From positions 1-64,000 of the forward strand of contig NZ_JBEXMJ010000017.1 in NCBI RefSeq assembly GCF_040610475.1: a stretch of DNA of 64,000 nucleotides. Direction: 5' to 3'. This DNA is from Actinopolymorpha sp. NPDC004070 (GTDB lineage: Bacteria; Actinomycetota; Actinomycetes; Propionibacteriales; Actinopolymorphaceae). The notes below the pieces were generated by a model. That model did no database searches and had not been told where the DNA came from. It saw only the letters and a program-made list of their open reading frames with translations. The position numbers and the translations under genes are program-made. The first letter of the stretch is position 1, and every line of letters begins with the position of its first letter. Positions 44,502 through 54,588 of this stretch are shown one piece after another.

Positions 44502-44804
44502 ATGAACCTCTATCTACTCGGCACCGTGATCGTGGTGGTGATCGTGGTGGTCCTGGTCGGGAGACGCCTCGGCAAGCCGCGGCCGTACCGGAAGCACGTC
44601 GGGCCGAGGCAGAAGTACGAGCGCGGCACGAGCCGGCCCCTCACCCACTCGGTTCAGCACGGGTCGTCCTCCTCGTACGGGGGTGGGGACTTCGGCGCAG
44701 GAGGGCACGTAGGCGGCGGGTACGACGGTGGCGGTGGCGACTGCGGCGGAGGCGGTGGGGGTGATGGCGGCGGGGGAGGCGACGGCGGCGGGGGTGGATG
44801 CTGA
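44502..44804 (+). CDS. Gly/Cys-rich single-pass membrane microprotein 1
   Basis: A 100-residue protein: one N-terminal helix (MNLYLLGTVIVVVIVVVLVG), a basic patch (RRLGKPRPYRKH), RPLTHSVQHG, then about 45 residues almost entirely Gly with Asp and a few Ser, one internal Cys and a terminal Cys. The next gene is a paralogue with the same order of parts, and both start codons follow the same TCATCCTCGGTG sequence. I know no function; Gly/Cys-rich tails of this sort occur in uncharacterised actinobacterial membrane proteins. Confidence 0.65.
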   Translation: MNLYLLGTVIVVVIVVVLVGRRLGKPRPYRKHVGPRQKYERGTSRPLTHSVQHGSSSSYGGGDFGAGGHVGGGYDGGGGDCGGGGGGDGGGGGDGGGGGC

Positions 44805-44851
44805 CCCGTTTTCCCATGGACACAGGCATCGCCCCGGCTCATCCTCGGTGC

Positions 44852-45121
44852 ATGGGGTACCTCCTGGGCGCGTGGATCGTGGGAATGATCCTCCTGGTCC
44901 TCCTCGCGCATTTTTCCGACGGCCGTCAGGACCGGAAGCGTCAGATGAAGGGGACCAACGAGCACGGCCCGACCCTGCCCTTCACTCACTCCATACCGTG
45001 GGACGGCGGTCGGGGAAGCGCCGTCGGAGGTGGCGGCAGCTACGGCGGCGACGGTGGGGGCTGGGGTGGAGGAGACTGCGGCGGCGGTGACGGCGGTGGT
45101 GGCGACGGCGGCGGGTGCTGA
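44852..45121 (+). CDS. Gly/Cys-rich single-pass membrane microprotein 2
   Basis: An 89-residue paralogue of the preceding gene: helix GYLLGAWIVGMILLVLLAHF, basic linker DGRQDRKRQ, LPFTHSIPWDGGRG, then a Gly/Asp tail with CGGGDGGGGDGGGC at the end. The shared upstream TCATCCTCGGTG, THS motif and paired Cys show tandem duplication. The Cys spacing could allow metal binding or a disulfide. Confidence 0.65.
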   Translation: MGYLLGAWIVGMILLVLLAHFSDGRQDRKRQMKGTNEHGPTLPFTHSIPWDGGRGSAVGGGGSYGGDGGGWGGGDCGGGDGGGGDGGGC

Positions 45122-45437
45122 ACGGATTTGAGTAGTTTCGCCTGTAGCCCGCCGGCCGTCGGAGTTCATGCTCGTCGACCCGACCTTCTGCTGGGGTGTA
45201 GGGGGGTAGCAGTGGCCCTGGTGGTGTTGGGCATTCTCAACAGCCGCCAGCGCAGGAAGCGCAGTGAGGTCGTCTGGGACAACGATCGCGGTGGCCGTCC
45301 AGCCCCGGGTCGACTCCGACATGCGTACGCCTCGCCCGGCATGGGGCAACTGCCTCAGTAGCTTCGGCAGCGGCGGGGACGGCTGTCCGCGACGACAGTG
45401 GGCGCGACCAGGGGGTGGTGGCTCGTAGGGTCGCCGC
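45122..45437 (+). other. Possible decayed third microprotein copy
   Basis: Within this 316-bp gap a plus-strand frame from 45128 to 45361 has one hydrophobic stretch (GVAVALVVLGIL) followed by a basic patch (NSRQRRKRSE), the same order as the two microproteins before it, but the Gly/Cys tail is missing and the frame then drifts. It may be a broken third copy; no other gene is visible. Confidence 0.35.
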
Positions 45438-46148
45438 ATGCCGCCACCCAATCGTTCCGGTCGTCCCACCCGCCGCCTTCCCGCCAGGCCGAGATTGCCG
45501 AAGACCCTGACCCGGGCGCTGCTTCCGGAACACGACCTGGCCGACGAGGGGCACCTGCGCCGGCTCTCCTACACCGACCTCGACCTCGCCGAGCGCGACG
45601 TCACCTCCTGCGACGTGGAGGAGTGCGTCTTCGAAAGCGTCGAACTCCGCGGTGGGATGTTGGCGAAGTCGAGCTTCGCCGACTGCCGCTTCGACCGCTG
45701 CGACCTCGCCAACCTCGCGACGACGAACTCCTCGCTGATCCGCTGCGAACTGCGTGGCCTGCGGACCACCGGCCTGCGCTGGACCGACGGGACCATCCGC
45801 GACGTCGTCTTCGACCAGTGCCGGCTGGACCTGTCGGCGTTCCGGTTCAGCACGCTGACCGCGGTGCGTTTCGCCGGCTGCCGGCTCACCCAGGCCGACT
45901 TCACCAACGCCGACCTGCGCAACGCGCGCTTCGACGACTGCGACCTGTCCGGTGCGCAGTTCGCCCAGGCCGACCTGACCGGCGCCCGGCTGCGCAACTG
46001 CGTCCTCGCCGGCGTACGCGGCGTGGAGAACCTGCGCGGAGCCGTGATCGATCCCGACGACCTGGTGGCGTTGAGCTACGCCCTCGCCGGAGCGCTCGGA
46101 ATCGTCATCGGGACCGGCGACGACGATGCCGATCCCGACGACGACTGA
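45438..46148 (+). CDS. Pentapeptide-repeat protein
   Basis: A 236-residue protein whose residues 50-200 form pentapeptide repeats (A/C-D/N-L/F-x-x): CDVEECVFESVELRGGMLAK, CRFDRCDLANLATTNSSLIR, QADFTNADLRNARFDDCDL, SGAQFAQADLTGARL. They fold as a right-handed beta-helix. Relatives such as Qnr and MfpA mimic DNA and bind gyrase; many others are uncharacterised. A hydrophobic LVALSYALAGALGIVIG and acidic tail end the protein. A second, unlinked pentapeptide gene is at 61964. Confidence 0.88.
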   Translation: MPPPNRSGRPTRRLPARPRLPKTLTRALLPEHDLADEGHLRRLSYTDLDLAERDVTSCDVEECVFESVELRGGMLAKSSFADCRFDRCDLANLATTNSSLIRCELRGLRTTGLRWTDGTIRDVVFDQCRLDLSAFRFSTLTAVRFAGCRLTQADFTNADLRNARFDDCDLSGAQFAQADLTGARLRNCVLAGVRGVENLRGAVIDPDDLVALSYALAGALGIVIGTGDDDADPDDD

Positions 46149-46166
46149 GCAGGCGGCGTACCTACG

Positions 46167-47315
46167 TCAGTCGCGGAACAGCAGCGGGGCGACGTTGTAC
46201 AGGCTTCGCCGCCAGGTCTGCCACTCGTGCGCAGTACCCTGCGAGCGGTAGGTCTGGTGGCGGATGCCCTGCTTGGAGAGCACCGACTCCATCGAGGTGA
46301 GCGCCTCGTCGAACCTCTGCTCGCCGGTACCGGCCGACAGCCACAGCAGCCGGGTCCGCGCGTTGAACGCCTCCGCGTCCGCCAGCGCACCACCGAACGC
46401 CGTCTCCGGGTCGAGCGGGTCGAACACCGCCGCGCTGAACGCCACCACGCTCGCGAAGGTGTCCGGGTTGGTCAGCCCGACCGACAGCGCCTGCCGGCCG
46501 CCCATGGACAGCCCGGCCAGGGCACGCGAACGCCGGTCGGGGACGGTGCGGTAGGCGGCGTCGACCATGGGCACGACGTCGCGTACGAGCAGGTCGCGGA
46601 ACGAGTCGAGCAGGCGTGCGTTCTGTTCCGGGGTGTACGGCGGAGTGGCCGGCACCTCGCCCGGCTCCAGCGCGTACCCGTTGTTCATCACCACGATCAT
46701 CGGTTCGGCCTCACCGCGGTCGATGAGGTTGTCCAGGATGAAGTTGGCCCGGCCCTGGGTCGTCCAGCCGCGCTCGTCCTCACCGGCGCCGTGCTGGAGG
46801 TAGAGGACGGGGTAGCGCCTGCCCGGGTCGTCGTCGTACCCCGGAGGCGTGTAGACCAGGCAGCGTCGCCAGGTGCCGGTGGTCGCCGCGTGGAACCACC
46901 GCGTCCGCACCTCTCCGTGCGGCACGTCCAGCAGGTCGTGGAAGTCGGTGCCGGGGTCGGGCACCTCCAGGCCGCTGGTGGCCGCGCCGCACCCGAAGAA
47001 CGTCTCGGTGTTCGGGTCGTTGGTGGGTACGCCGTCGATGACCACCCAGTAGTAGTAGAAGCCCGGAACGACCGGCGGAGTGGTCACCGTCCAGGTCCCG
47101 TCCTCGCCCCGGATCATCGGCAGCACCTGCCCGGCGGCCAAGCCGCTCTCCTGGCCGGGCGGCTTGAGTTCGACGGTGCGCGCGGACGGCGCCGACACCG
47201 CGAACGTCACCCGGCCGTCGGCATGGATCCAGGGATACTCGGCGGTGCGGACCGCCGACGGGGACCGCTGCCCGTCGACGGCTCTCGGCGTGTCAGGCGT
47301 GGACTCGGGGGTCAT
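46167..47315 (-). CDS. Esterase-D/feruloyl-esterase-like hydrolase with E-set domain
   Basis: A 382-residue alpha/beta hydrolase. An N-terminal CBM48/E-set domain (VTFAVSAPSARTVELKPPGQ and FYYYWVVIDGVPTNDPN) precedes a CE1-like catalytic domain. The nucleophile is in AGLSMGGRQAL and the His in GTAHEWQTWRRSLYNV. Proteins of this layout remove feruloyl or acetyl groups from xylan or hydrolyse enterobactin-like esters. No signal peptide is seen, so it is probably intracellular. ATG at 47315 follows GGTGGAG. Confidence 0.87.
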   Translation of the reverse strand: MTPESTPDTPRAVDGQRSPSAVRTAEYPWIHADGRVTFAVSAPSARTVELKPPGQESGLAAGQVLPMIRGEDGTWTVTTPPVVPGFYYYWVVIDGVPTNDPNTETFFGCGAATSGLEVPDPGTDFHDLLDVPHGEVRTRWFHAATTGTWRRCLVYTPPGYDDDPGRRYPVLYLQHGAGEDERGWTTQGRANFILDNLIDRGEAEPMIVVMNNGYALEPGEVPATPPYTPEQNARLLDSFRDLLVRDVVPMVDAAYRTVPDRRSRALAGLSMGGRQALSVGLTNPDTFASVVAFSAAVFDPLDPETAFGGALADAEAFNARTRLLWLSAGTGEQRFDEALTSMESVLSKQGIRHQTYRSQGTAHEWQTWRRSLYNVAPLLFRD

Positions 47316-47402
47316 GGGCTCCACCTTCGCTGTCGCATCGATGCGGACTCGGCATCTGTCCTGGGCGTCGCGTTCCTACCTTTGCACTCAGAGCCCACGG
47401 GG

Positions 47403-47690
47403 TCACGCGGCCCGGAACACCCAGCGGCGGAGCAACAGGAAGCGCAGCAGGGTCGCGGCGGCAGTGTGCTCACCGCTCCGACGGCGCCGAAGCGCAGCAG
47501 TTGCCGGGACAGGCCGGCGGGTACGCCCGCGGCGAGTGGTGCGGGACGGCCGCGCCCGAACTCCGCCCGTATCCGGGCCAACGGCAACCGTCCGGTGGCG
47601 AACGCGCGGCCCAGGCGGGCGATGCCGCGCAGGTCCGGTCGGTCGTGGCGTACGGCGGGGGAGGCGTGGTCGTCATGCAAGCCACGGTTG
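47403..47690 (-). pseudogene. GT2/GtrA-type protein remnant, middle deleted
   Basis: On the minus strand, DLRGIARLGRAFATGRLPLA then RQLLRFGAVGAVST resemble the linker and first helix of bifunctional glycosyltransferase-2/GtrA proteins. After a frameshift, AAATLLRFLLLRRWVFRAA is the usual GtrA C-terminus. The three intervening membrane helices and the glycosyltransferase domain are missing. Confidence 0.65.
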
Positions 47691-49510
<1,820 letters not shown>

Positions 49511-49822
49511 TCCGCCCCTTCGGCGATCTCCACCCTTCGGCGATCTCCAGGGCCGGGGATCTCGCCGGGGTGACCGGGGCGGGCAAGTGGGCCCGTTCCG
49601 GCAAACCTGGACGCGCCAGCCGAACGTCCCTCGGCACGGTGACCAACGACTCTCCTGAGCAGTCCCGCCCGATGCTGAAGTGAGGTGGCAAGGGAAACCC
49701 TTCGGCGCAGCGGCATGGCAGCGGGGGTGAACGATGCAGTGCCGCGCCGCGGGCGAGAGGGGTTTCCCTTGCCGCGTTGTGAAATCCGTGCCAGCAGCGG
49801 CCCGAAGCCGGGGGAGGGTCCG
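49511..49822. other. Gene-free stretch with inverted repeat
   Basis: About 310 bp between guaB1 and the M52-like gene. It holds a near-repeat of CTTCGGCGATCTCC at 49518-49548 and the 14-bp inverted repeat listed separately. No gene. Confidence 0.5.
49687..49773. repeat. 14-bp perfect inverted repeat with 59-bp spacer
   Basis: GGCAAGGGAAACCC (49687-49700) and GGGTTTCCCTTGCC (49760-49773) are perfect complements 50 bp before the next start codon. Possible operator pair, long hairpin or small mobile element scar. Confidence 0.75.
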
Positions 49823-50341
49823 ATGTTGACCGTGGCTGTCGTGGGGAGTGGGGGCACCGGTCCCGGTGCCTGGGACGTCGGCCCGCGGATCGTGGCGCGG
49901 CTGACCGGAGACCGGCTGACCGGGGGGCAGCCGGTCCCGGGTCAGCGGTCCTCCGACAGTCGGACGGACGTCGAGGGAGTGCAGGTCCTGGCCAGCACCG
50001 ATCTGCCCGTACGCCTGCTGAGCGCCGACAGTGGCCTGGACGAGCTGATCATGGTCGAGTCGATCCGCGCAGGTGGTACGCCGGGTTCGATCCGGCAGTC
50101 GGTGATGGAGACCCATGGTCCCGGCCAGCCCGAGCCCGGGACGACCGCGCCCGGCGGGGTCATGGGGGCGCTCACGTCCCTTCACCTGCCGCCGCGGGTC
50201 GTGGTCTTCTCCGTGGAGGCCGCCGCGGAGGACACCGGCGAGGCGGCCACAACAGTGCTTGCCGACCGCGCGGTCGACGAGGTGTTCGACCTGGTGATGG
50301 CCGAGCTCCGCCGGCTCGACGGGGCCCAGCGGCTGCCGTAG
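49823..50341 (+). CDS. Hydrogenase-maturation-protease-like (M52) protein
   Basis: A 172-residue protein with the order of elements of M52 peptidases: MLTVAVVGSGGTGPGAWDVG then PRIVARL, RLLSADSGLDELIMVESIRA, GGTPGSIRQ, ALTSLHLPPRVVVFSVEA, and a final helix VDEVFDLVMAELRRL. The usual N-G-D-D-G loop is altered to PGAWDVG, but an Asp and a downstream His remain that could bind Ni/Zn. M52 enzymes trim hydrogenase large subunits; no hydrogenase genes are here, so the substrate is unclear. ATG at 49823 follows GGGGAGGG. Confidence 0.6.
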   Translation: MLTVAVVGSGGTGPGAWDVGPRIVARLTGDRLTGGQPVPGQRSSDSRTDVEGVQVLASTDLPVRLLSADSGLDELIMVESIRAGGTPGSIRQSVMETHGPGQPEPGTTAPGGVMGALTSLHLPPRVVVFSVEAAAEDTGEAATTVLADRAVDEVFDLVMAELRRLDGAQRLP

Positions 50342-50364
50342 CTGTCGTAGCTGTCGTAGCGAGT

Positions 50365-51009
50365 TCAGCGGCTGTCGTAGAGCACGGCGAGCACGTCGCG
50401 CGCCGACACGATGCCGACGATCGCCGGCCGCGCCCCCGTCCGCAGCGGAACGTGGCGTATGTAGTGCCGGCGCATCAGCCCGGCGACCTGCAGAATCGGG
50501 TCGCTCGGGCTTGCCCACACCGTGTCGTCGGCGTCCACGGCGATCACGTCCGCGGACCACACCTCGTCCGGGTCGCCGCCACCGGCGATGACACGGACGA
50601 TGTCGCGTTCGGACAGGATGCCCACCGGTACGCCGTTCCGGCTCACGACGAGTGCGCCGACGTCGGCCTCGGCGAGGAGTTCGGCGGCCGTCCGCAGGGT
50701 GCTCGCGGCGTCGACGGTGCGTACGGGAGAACGCATGATCCGCTCCACCGGGTCGTGCCGGCCCACCCGTTCGACGTCCTCGCCCATCTCGCCTCTGGCC
50801 CGGGGAACACGCGCTGTTTCGGCGGCCTCGGCCGGCAGGACGACGGCCTCCGGACCGGGACAGATGAACGACTCGTGCCCGTCGTCCCAGGCCACGCGGA
50901 ACTCCGGTGACTCGGGTGTGCCCAGCACCTCGCGTACCGTCCCGTGCCGGCGGTGCGCGCGGTCGGGCTCGTGGGCCAGGACGATGCGGTCGCCGACATG
51001 GACGGTCAT
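50365..51009 (-). CDS. DUF1918-CBS domain protein
   Basis: A 214-residue protein: an N-terminal DUF1918 SH3-like domain (VHVGDRIVLAHEP then EFRVAWDDGHESFICPGP) and a CBS pair (IMRSPVRTVDAASTLRTAAE with GALVVSRNGVPVGILSERDI, and LRTGARPAIVGIVSARDVLA). CBS pairs bind adenine nucleotides and sense energy status. ATG at 51009 follows GGAG. No target is evident nearby. Confidence 0.85.
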   Translation of the reverse strand: MTVHVGDRIVLAHEPDRAHRRHGTVREVLGTPESPEFRVAWDDGHESFICPGPEAVVLPAEAAETARVPRARGEMGEDVERVGRHDPVERIMRSPVRTVDAASTLRTAAELLAEADVGALVVSRNGVPVGILSERDIVRVIAGGGDPDEVWSADVIAVDADDTVWASPSDPILQVAGLMRRHYIRHVPLRTGARPAIVGIVSARDVLAVLYDSR

Positions 51010-51106
51010 CTCACTCCAGCCGGTACCTGGGACGTGGGTGGCGCGGGCTGGTCTCACTGTCGCGACGGCTGCCGGACGGGTCGTAGAGCCGAAGGTCCCG
51101 TACGCG

Positions 51107-51736
51107 TCAGGCGGTGTACCGGTGCCACCCCGGCCCGGGCCGGCGACCGTTCCGCGGCCGGTGCCACGGATCGGTGGCCGCCTGGTGCAGGCTCGTCAGC
51201 AGGCCGATCTCGGCGGCGTAGCGGGTGAGCTCGGTGTTGACCCATGCGGCGACGTAGCCGAACGGTCGGGTGCCCCGCTGTAGCCACTCCGCCCGCGCGG
51301 TGGAGTCCAGGTCGGTGTCGTCGAGACTGCTCAGGCCCCGGCACCAGGTGGCCCGCACCGAGCGCAGCCAGTCCAGCGTGGCCTCGCCGTCTCCGGGCCA
51401 GTCGCCCCAGGGCCGGTGGTCGCCGGGCACGGCTGCTGCCTCCGTGCCGAAGCACCTCTCCGACGTCTCGGCCCACCACGAACCCAGCCGCCACGTCAGC
51501 CAGCCGATCGTGCGGGCCGGCTCGGGATGGACGGACAGGTCGGTCATCGGGCGGTCGGCGACCCACCGTCCGTCCGGTCGCGGTCGCACGGTCCACGCCC
51601 CGGGGGCCGGCTCCCACAGGTAGGCCGAATCGTCGAGGTCGCTCAGGTGGACCTCCAGCAGGGACCACGCGACGTCGAGCTGCCAGTGCAGCAGCGCGAT
51701 CCGCGGTTTGCCATGGGTGTTCGAAATGTCTGCCAC
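51107..51736 (-). CDS. DinB-like protein
   Basis: A 209-residue mini-DinB-type four-helix protein: LLHWQLDVAWSLLEVHLSDL, YLWEPAPGAWTVRP, ARTIGWLTWRLGSWWAETSE and PFGYVAAWVNTELTRYAAEI. The canonical metal His are only partly kept. Stress-response transferases and uncharacterised enzymes share the fold. Confidence 0.8.
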   Translation of the reverse strand: MADISNTHGKPRIALLHWQLDVAWSLLEVHLSDLDDSAYLWEPAPGAWTVRPRPDGRWVADRPMTDLSVHPEPARTIGWLTWRLGSWWAETSERCFGTEAAAVPGDHRPWGDWPGDGEATLDWLRSVRATWCRGLSSLDDTDLDSTARAEWLQRGTRPFGYVAAWVNTELTRYAAEIGLLTSLHQAATDPWHRPRNGRRPGPGWHRYTA

Positions 51737-51906
51737 TGCACCTCCCCGATCGGTGACTCGCGGGGATCATGTCACCCGGACGCCCACGTCCGCAGTCGGT
51801 TTTCCGTTGGCCAGAACGCGCTGGAGGGTCGGCGTCCGCCGCTGTGTCGCGGCGAGATCGTGCAGAAGGGCCAGGTCGGCGCGGGGAAGCGGGCCGCGGA
51901 CCGCGA
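51737..51906. other. Short gap between DinB-like and pmt genes
   Basis: About 170 bp. A minus-strand frame is open through it, in a different frame from pmt, but without a start codon or recognisable domain. Confidence 0.35.
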
Positions 51907-53544
51907 TCAGACCCAGGAGCGGAACCACATCCGTCGCAGCCAGGACTCGTACGGGATCACCTGGTCGGTGAGGATCGGGTAGACGTACGCGAAGTTCAGC
52001 ACCACCAGCAGCGTCACCCCGCCCAGGACCGCCGCGCCCCACATCCGGCGCCGCGGTGAGGCGTCCCGCGGCCCCAGCGCCTTGCCGAGTACGAGGGTGA
52101 GCCCGATGATCATCCAGGGCAGGATGATGATCGCGTAGAAGTAGAAGATCGGCCGGTTGGCGTACTGAAACCACGGCAGCCACGTCGCCGCCACGCCCAC
52201 CACGGGGATGCCGAAGCGCCAGTCCCGGCCGAGGATCCACCAGGCCAGGCATCCGGCCAGGGCGATCACCGCGAGCCACCACAGCACCGGCGTACCGATG
52301 CCGAGGATCTCCTGGACGCACCGGTCGGTCGGGCAGCCCTGCCTGGGCCCCAGGTTGTCGACCCAGTCGAACGACACCGGCCGGGCGATGACCAGCCACC
52401 CCAGCGGCGAGGAGGCGTACTGGTGCTTCTCCGTCAGGTGGGTGTGGAAGTACATGATCTCGGCGTGGTAATGCCACAGCGAGCGCACCGCGTCGGGGAC
52501 CAGTCGGGCAAGTCCGCTCGCCGGGTTGGACGCGGCCCAGGTGCGGTCCCAGCCGTTCGGAGAGGCGAACCACCCGGCCCAGGACGCGACGTAGACGACC
52601 ACCGCGGTGCCAACGATCGTGACGAACGCGACCGCCGCGTCCAGCGCCAGCCGGGCCACCCCGGCCCAGTGCGCGAACGCCGCGCCGACCGCCCGCCGGG
52701 CACCGACGTCCCACGCCCAGGTCAGCAGCCCGAACGCCGCGAGCGCGAGGGCGGCGTTCCACTTGGTTGCGGCGGCCAGCCCGAAGCACAGCCCGGCCAC
52801 CAGGCGCCACGGCCGCCACAGCAGCGGTGGGCCCCAGGTGCCGGGCGTGACCCGGCCGAGCGGTTCGGCGGCGTCCGCGAGCCGGGTCCGAACCCAGTCG
52901 CGGTCGATCAGCAACGCGGCCACCGCGAGCAGCAGCCAGAACATCGCCGGCAGGTCGAGCAGCGCGATCCGGCTCTCCACCAGGTGCAGCCCGTCGACGG
53001 CGAACAGGAACGCCGCGAGGCAGCCGAGCAGCGTGGACCGGGTGAGCCGCCGGACCATCCGCGCCATCACCAGGATCGACAGCGCGCCGGCCACGGCGAC
53101 GCAGAAGCGCCAGCCGAACGGCGTCATGCCGAACATCCACTCGCCGACCGCCATCAGCCACTTGCCCGCCGGCGGGTGGACGACGAACGCGGGGTCGCCG
53201 AACACGTCGAGGTCGCCGGCCAGGATGCGCTCGTTGGCCTTGTCCGCGAACTGGTGTTCGACCCCGAAGTGCAGGAGGCTGAACGCGTCCTTGGGGTAGT
53301 AGGTCTCGTCGAAGACGAACTTCGCCGGCCGGCCGAGGTGCCACAACCGCAGAGCCGCGGCGAACACCGTGATCAGCAGCGGCCCGATCCAGCCCCGCCA
53401 CCCGTCGTCGGGCAGGGGCGGGCACAGCCGCCGGCGCAGCGGCGGGATCGGTCTGCCGTCTGGGTCGCGCCCCATCACGGCAGCCGCGTCGCCGACCCGT
53501 CCGGGCGACCCGCCGCCGGCGCGCTCGGAGGTCGTCGTCGTCAT
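51907..53544 (-). CDS. pmt: Protein O-mannosyltransferase (GT39)
   Basis: A 545-residue polytopic glycosyltransferase that moves mannose from polyprenyl-phosphate-mannose to Ser/Thr of exported proteins. FVFDETYYPKDAFSLLHFG holds the catalytic DE pair after the first helix, VHPPAGKWLMAVGEWMFG follows, and about 11 helices continue through LNFAYVYPILTDQVIPYESW. Same position relative to rsmI as Rv1002c. ATG at 53544 is preferred because TACGAT lies 7 nt upstream; an ATG 9 nt earlier is possible. Confidence 0.9.
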   Translation of the reverse strand: MTTTTSERAGGGSPGRVGDAAAVMGRDPDGRPIPPLRRRLCPPLPDDGWRGWIGPLLITVFAAALRLWHLGRPAKFVFDETYYPKDAFSLLHFGVEHQFADKANERILAGDLDVFGDPAFVVHPPAGKWLMAVGEWMFGMTPFGWRFCVAVAGALSILVMARMVRRLTRSTLLGCLAAFLFAVDGLHLVESRIALLDLPAMFWLLLAVAALLIDRDWVRTRLADAAEPLGRVTPGTWGPPLLWRPWRLVAGLCFGLAAATKWNAALALAAFGLLTWAWDVGARRAVGAAFAHWAGVARLALDAAVAFVTIVGTAVVVYVASWAGWFASPNGWDRTWAASNPASGLARLVPDAVRSLWHYHAEIMYFHTHLTEKHQYASSPLGWLVIARPVSFDWVDNLGPRQGCPTDRCVQEILGIGTPVLWWLAVIALAGCLAWWILGRDWRFGIPVVGVAATWLPWFQYANRPIFYFYAIIILPWMIIGLTLVLGKALGPRDASPRRRMWGAAVLGGVTLLVVLNFAYVYPILTDQVIPYESWLRRMWFRSWV

Positions 53545-53551
53545 CGGGGTC

Positions 53552-53557
53552 ATCGTA
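53552..53557 (-). promoter_or_regulatory. -10-like box of leaderless pmt transcript
   Basis: TACGAT on the minus strand, 7 nt before the ATG at 53544, without Shine-Dalgarno. The divergent rsmI start is 50 bp away. Confidence 0.5.
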
Positions 53558-53606
53558 CGGACACCGGGTGGGAACGGCCTGACCGGCGCGGTGCGAGGAT
53601 GGGCCT

Positions 53607-54566
53607 GTGTCGGCCCGTGCGCGTTCCTCCCGTGAGCCAGGCCGTGAGTCAGGCCGTGAGCCAGACGGTGAGCGAGGCCGTGAGGCGGCCCCGGAGACAG
53701 GCCGCACGACGGGTCGCGAGGAGGGCGCGGAGGCCGGGGTGCTCGTCCTCGCCGCCACCCCCATCGGCTCCCTCGACGACGCCCCGCCGCGGCTGGCCGC
53801 GGAGCTGACCGCCGCCGACGTGATCGCCGCGGAGGACACCCGGCGCCTGCACCGGCTCACCTCGGCCGTGGGCGTGCACCCGACCGGCCGGGTGGTGTCG
53901 TACTTCGAGGGGAACGAGGCCCGCCGTACGCCCGAACTCGTCGAGGCGCTGCTGGACGGACGAAGAGTCGTCCTGGTCACCGACGCGGGCATGCCGTCGG
54001 TCTCCGACCCCGGCTACCGCCTCGTCGCAGCCGCGGTGGAGGCGGGGATCCGGGTCACCGCCGTGCCCGGGCCGTCGGCCGTGCTCACCGCGCTGGCGGT
54101 GTCCGGGCTGCCGGTCGACCGGTTCTGCTTCGAGGGGTTCCTGCCGCGCAAGGCAGGCGAGCGTTCGGCCCGCCTGCGCGAGCTCGCCCACGAGCGCCGG
54201 ACGATGGTGTTCTTCGAGGCGCCGCACCGGCTGGCCGCGAGCCTGTCGGCGATGGCGGAGGTGTTCGGTGCCGAGCGCGCCGCGGCGGTGTGCCGGGAGC
54301 TGACGAAGACCTACGAGGAGGTACGCCGGGGAGGCCTGGGCGAGCTGGCCGCCTGGGCCGAGGAGGGCGTACGCGGGGAGATCACGGTCGTGGTGGGCGG
54401 GGCTCCGGCGGCCGCCGCGCAGGACCTGGCGCCGGCCGAGCTGGCCCGGATGGTGGCCGCGCGGGTCGAGGGCGGCTCCTCCAGGAGGGACGCGATCGCG
54501 GCCGTGGCGCGGGAGTCGGGGGTGGCGAAGCGGGTCGTCTACGCCGCCGCCGTCGCCGCTGACTGA
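53607..54566 (+). CDS. rsmI: 16S rRNA (cytidine1402-2'-O)-methyltransferase
   Basis: A 319-residue SAM-dependent methyltransferase of the tetrapyrrole-methylase fold. VLVLAATPIGSLDDAPPRLA, AEDTRRLHRL, VVLVTDAGMPSVSDPGYRLV, AVPGPSAVLTALAVSGLP and FEAPHRLAASLSAM are RsmI motifs. The first 42 residues are an Arg/Glu/Gly-rich extension encoded by 12-bp tandem repeats, so the functional start may be later. Conserved neighbour of pmt and metG. Confidence 0.92.
   Translation: MSARARSSREPGRESGREPDGERGREAAPETGRTTGREEGAEAGVLVLAATPIGSLDDAPPRLAAELTAADVIAAEDTRRLHRLTSAVGVHPTGRVVSYFEGNEARRTPELVEALLDGRRVVLVTDAGMPSVSDPGYRLVAAAVEAGIRVTAVPGPSAVLTALAVSGLPVDRFCFEGFLPRKAGERSARLRELAHERRTMVFFEAPHRLAASLSAMAEVFGAERAAAVCRELTKTYEEVRRGGLGELAAWAEEGVRGEITVVVGGAPAAAAQDLAPAELARMVAARVEGGSSRRDAIAAVARESGVAKRVVYAAAVAAD
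53631..53690 (+). repeat. Five 12-bp tandem units in the rsmI 5' end
   Basis: Units of CGTGAGCCAGGC with 1-4 changes each run from 53631 to 53690 in frame, coding an Arg-Glu-x-Gly-like repeat. Copy number may differ between strains. Confidence 0.75.
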
Positions 54567-54575
54567 CCGGGACCC

Positions 54576-54588
54576 TAGGATCGCGGAC
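54576..54588 (+). promoter_or_regulatory. -10-like box of leaderless metG transcript
   Basis: TAGGAT, 7 nt, then the metG ATG at 54589. It is the best -10 match of the series; AGGA inside it could also serve as a weak Shine-Dalgarno. Confidence 0.5.

Noticed and set aside
44502..45121. RiPP/microcin B17-like precursor peptides
   Set aside because: Gly/Cys-rich tails invite the idea, but each begins with a membrane helix rather than a leader and no modifying enzymes are nearby.
51767..53992. 741-codon frame overlapping pmt and rsmI
   Set aside because: Composition is Arg/Gly/Ala-rich and unlike any protein; pmt and rsmI have clear motifs in their own frames.
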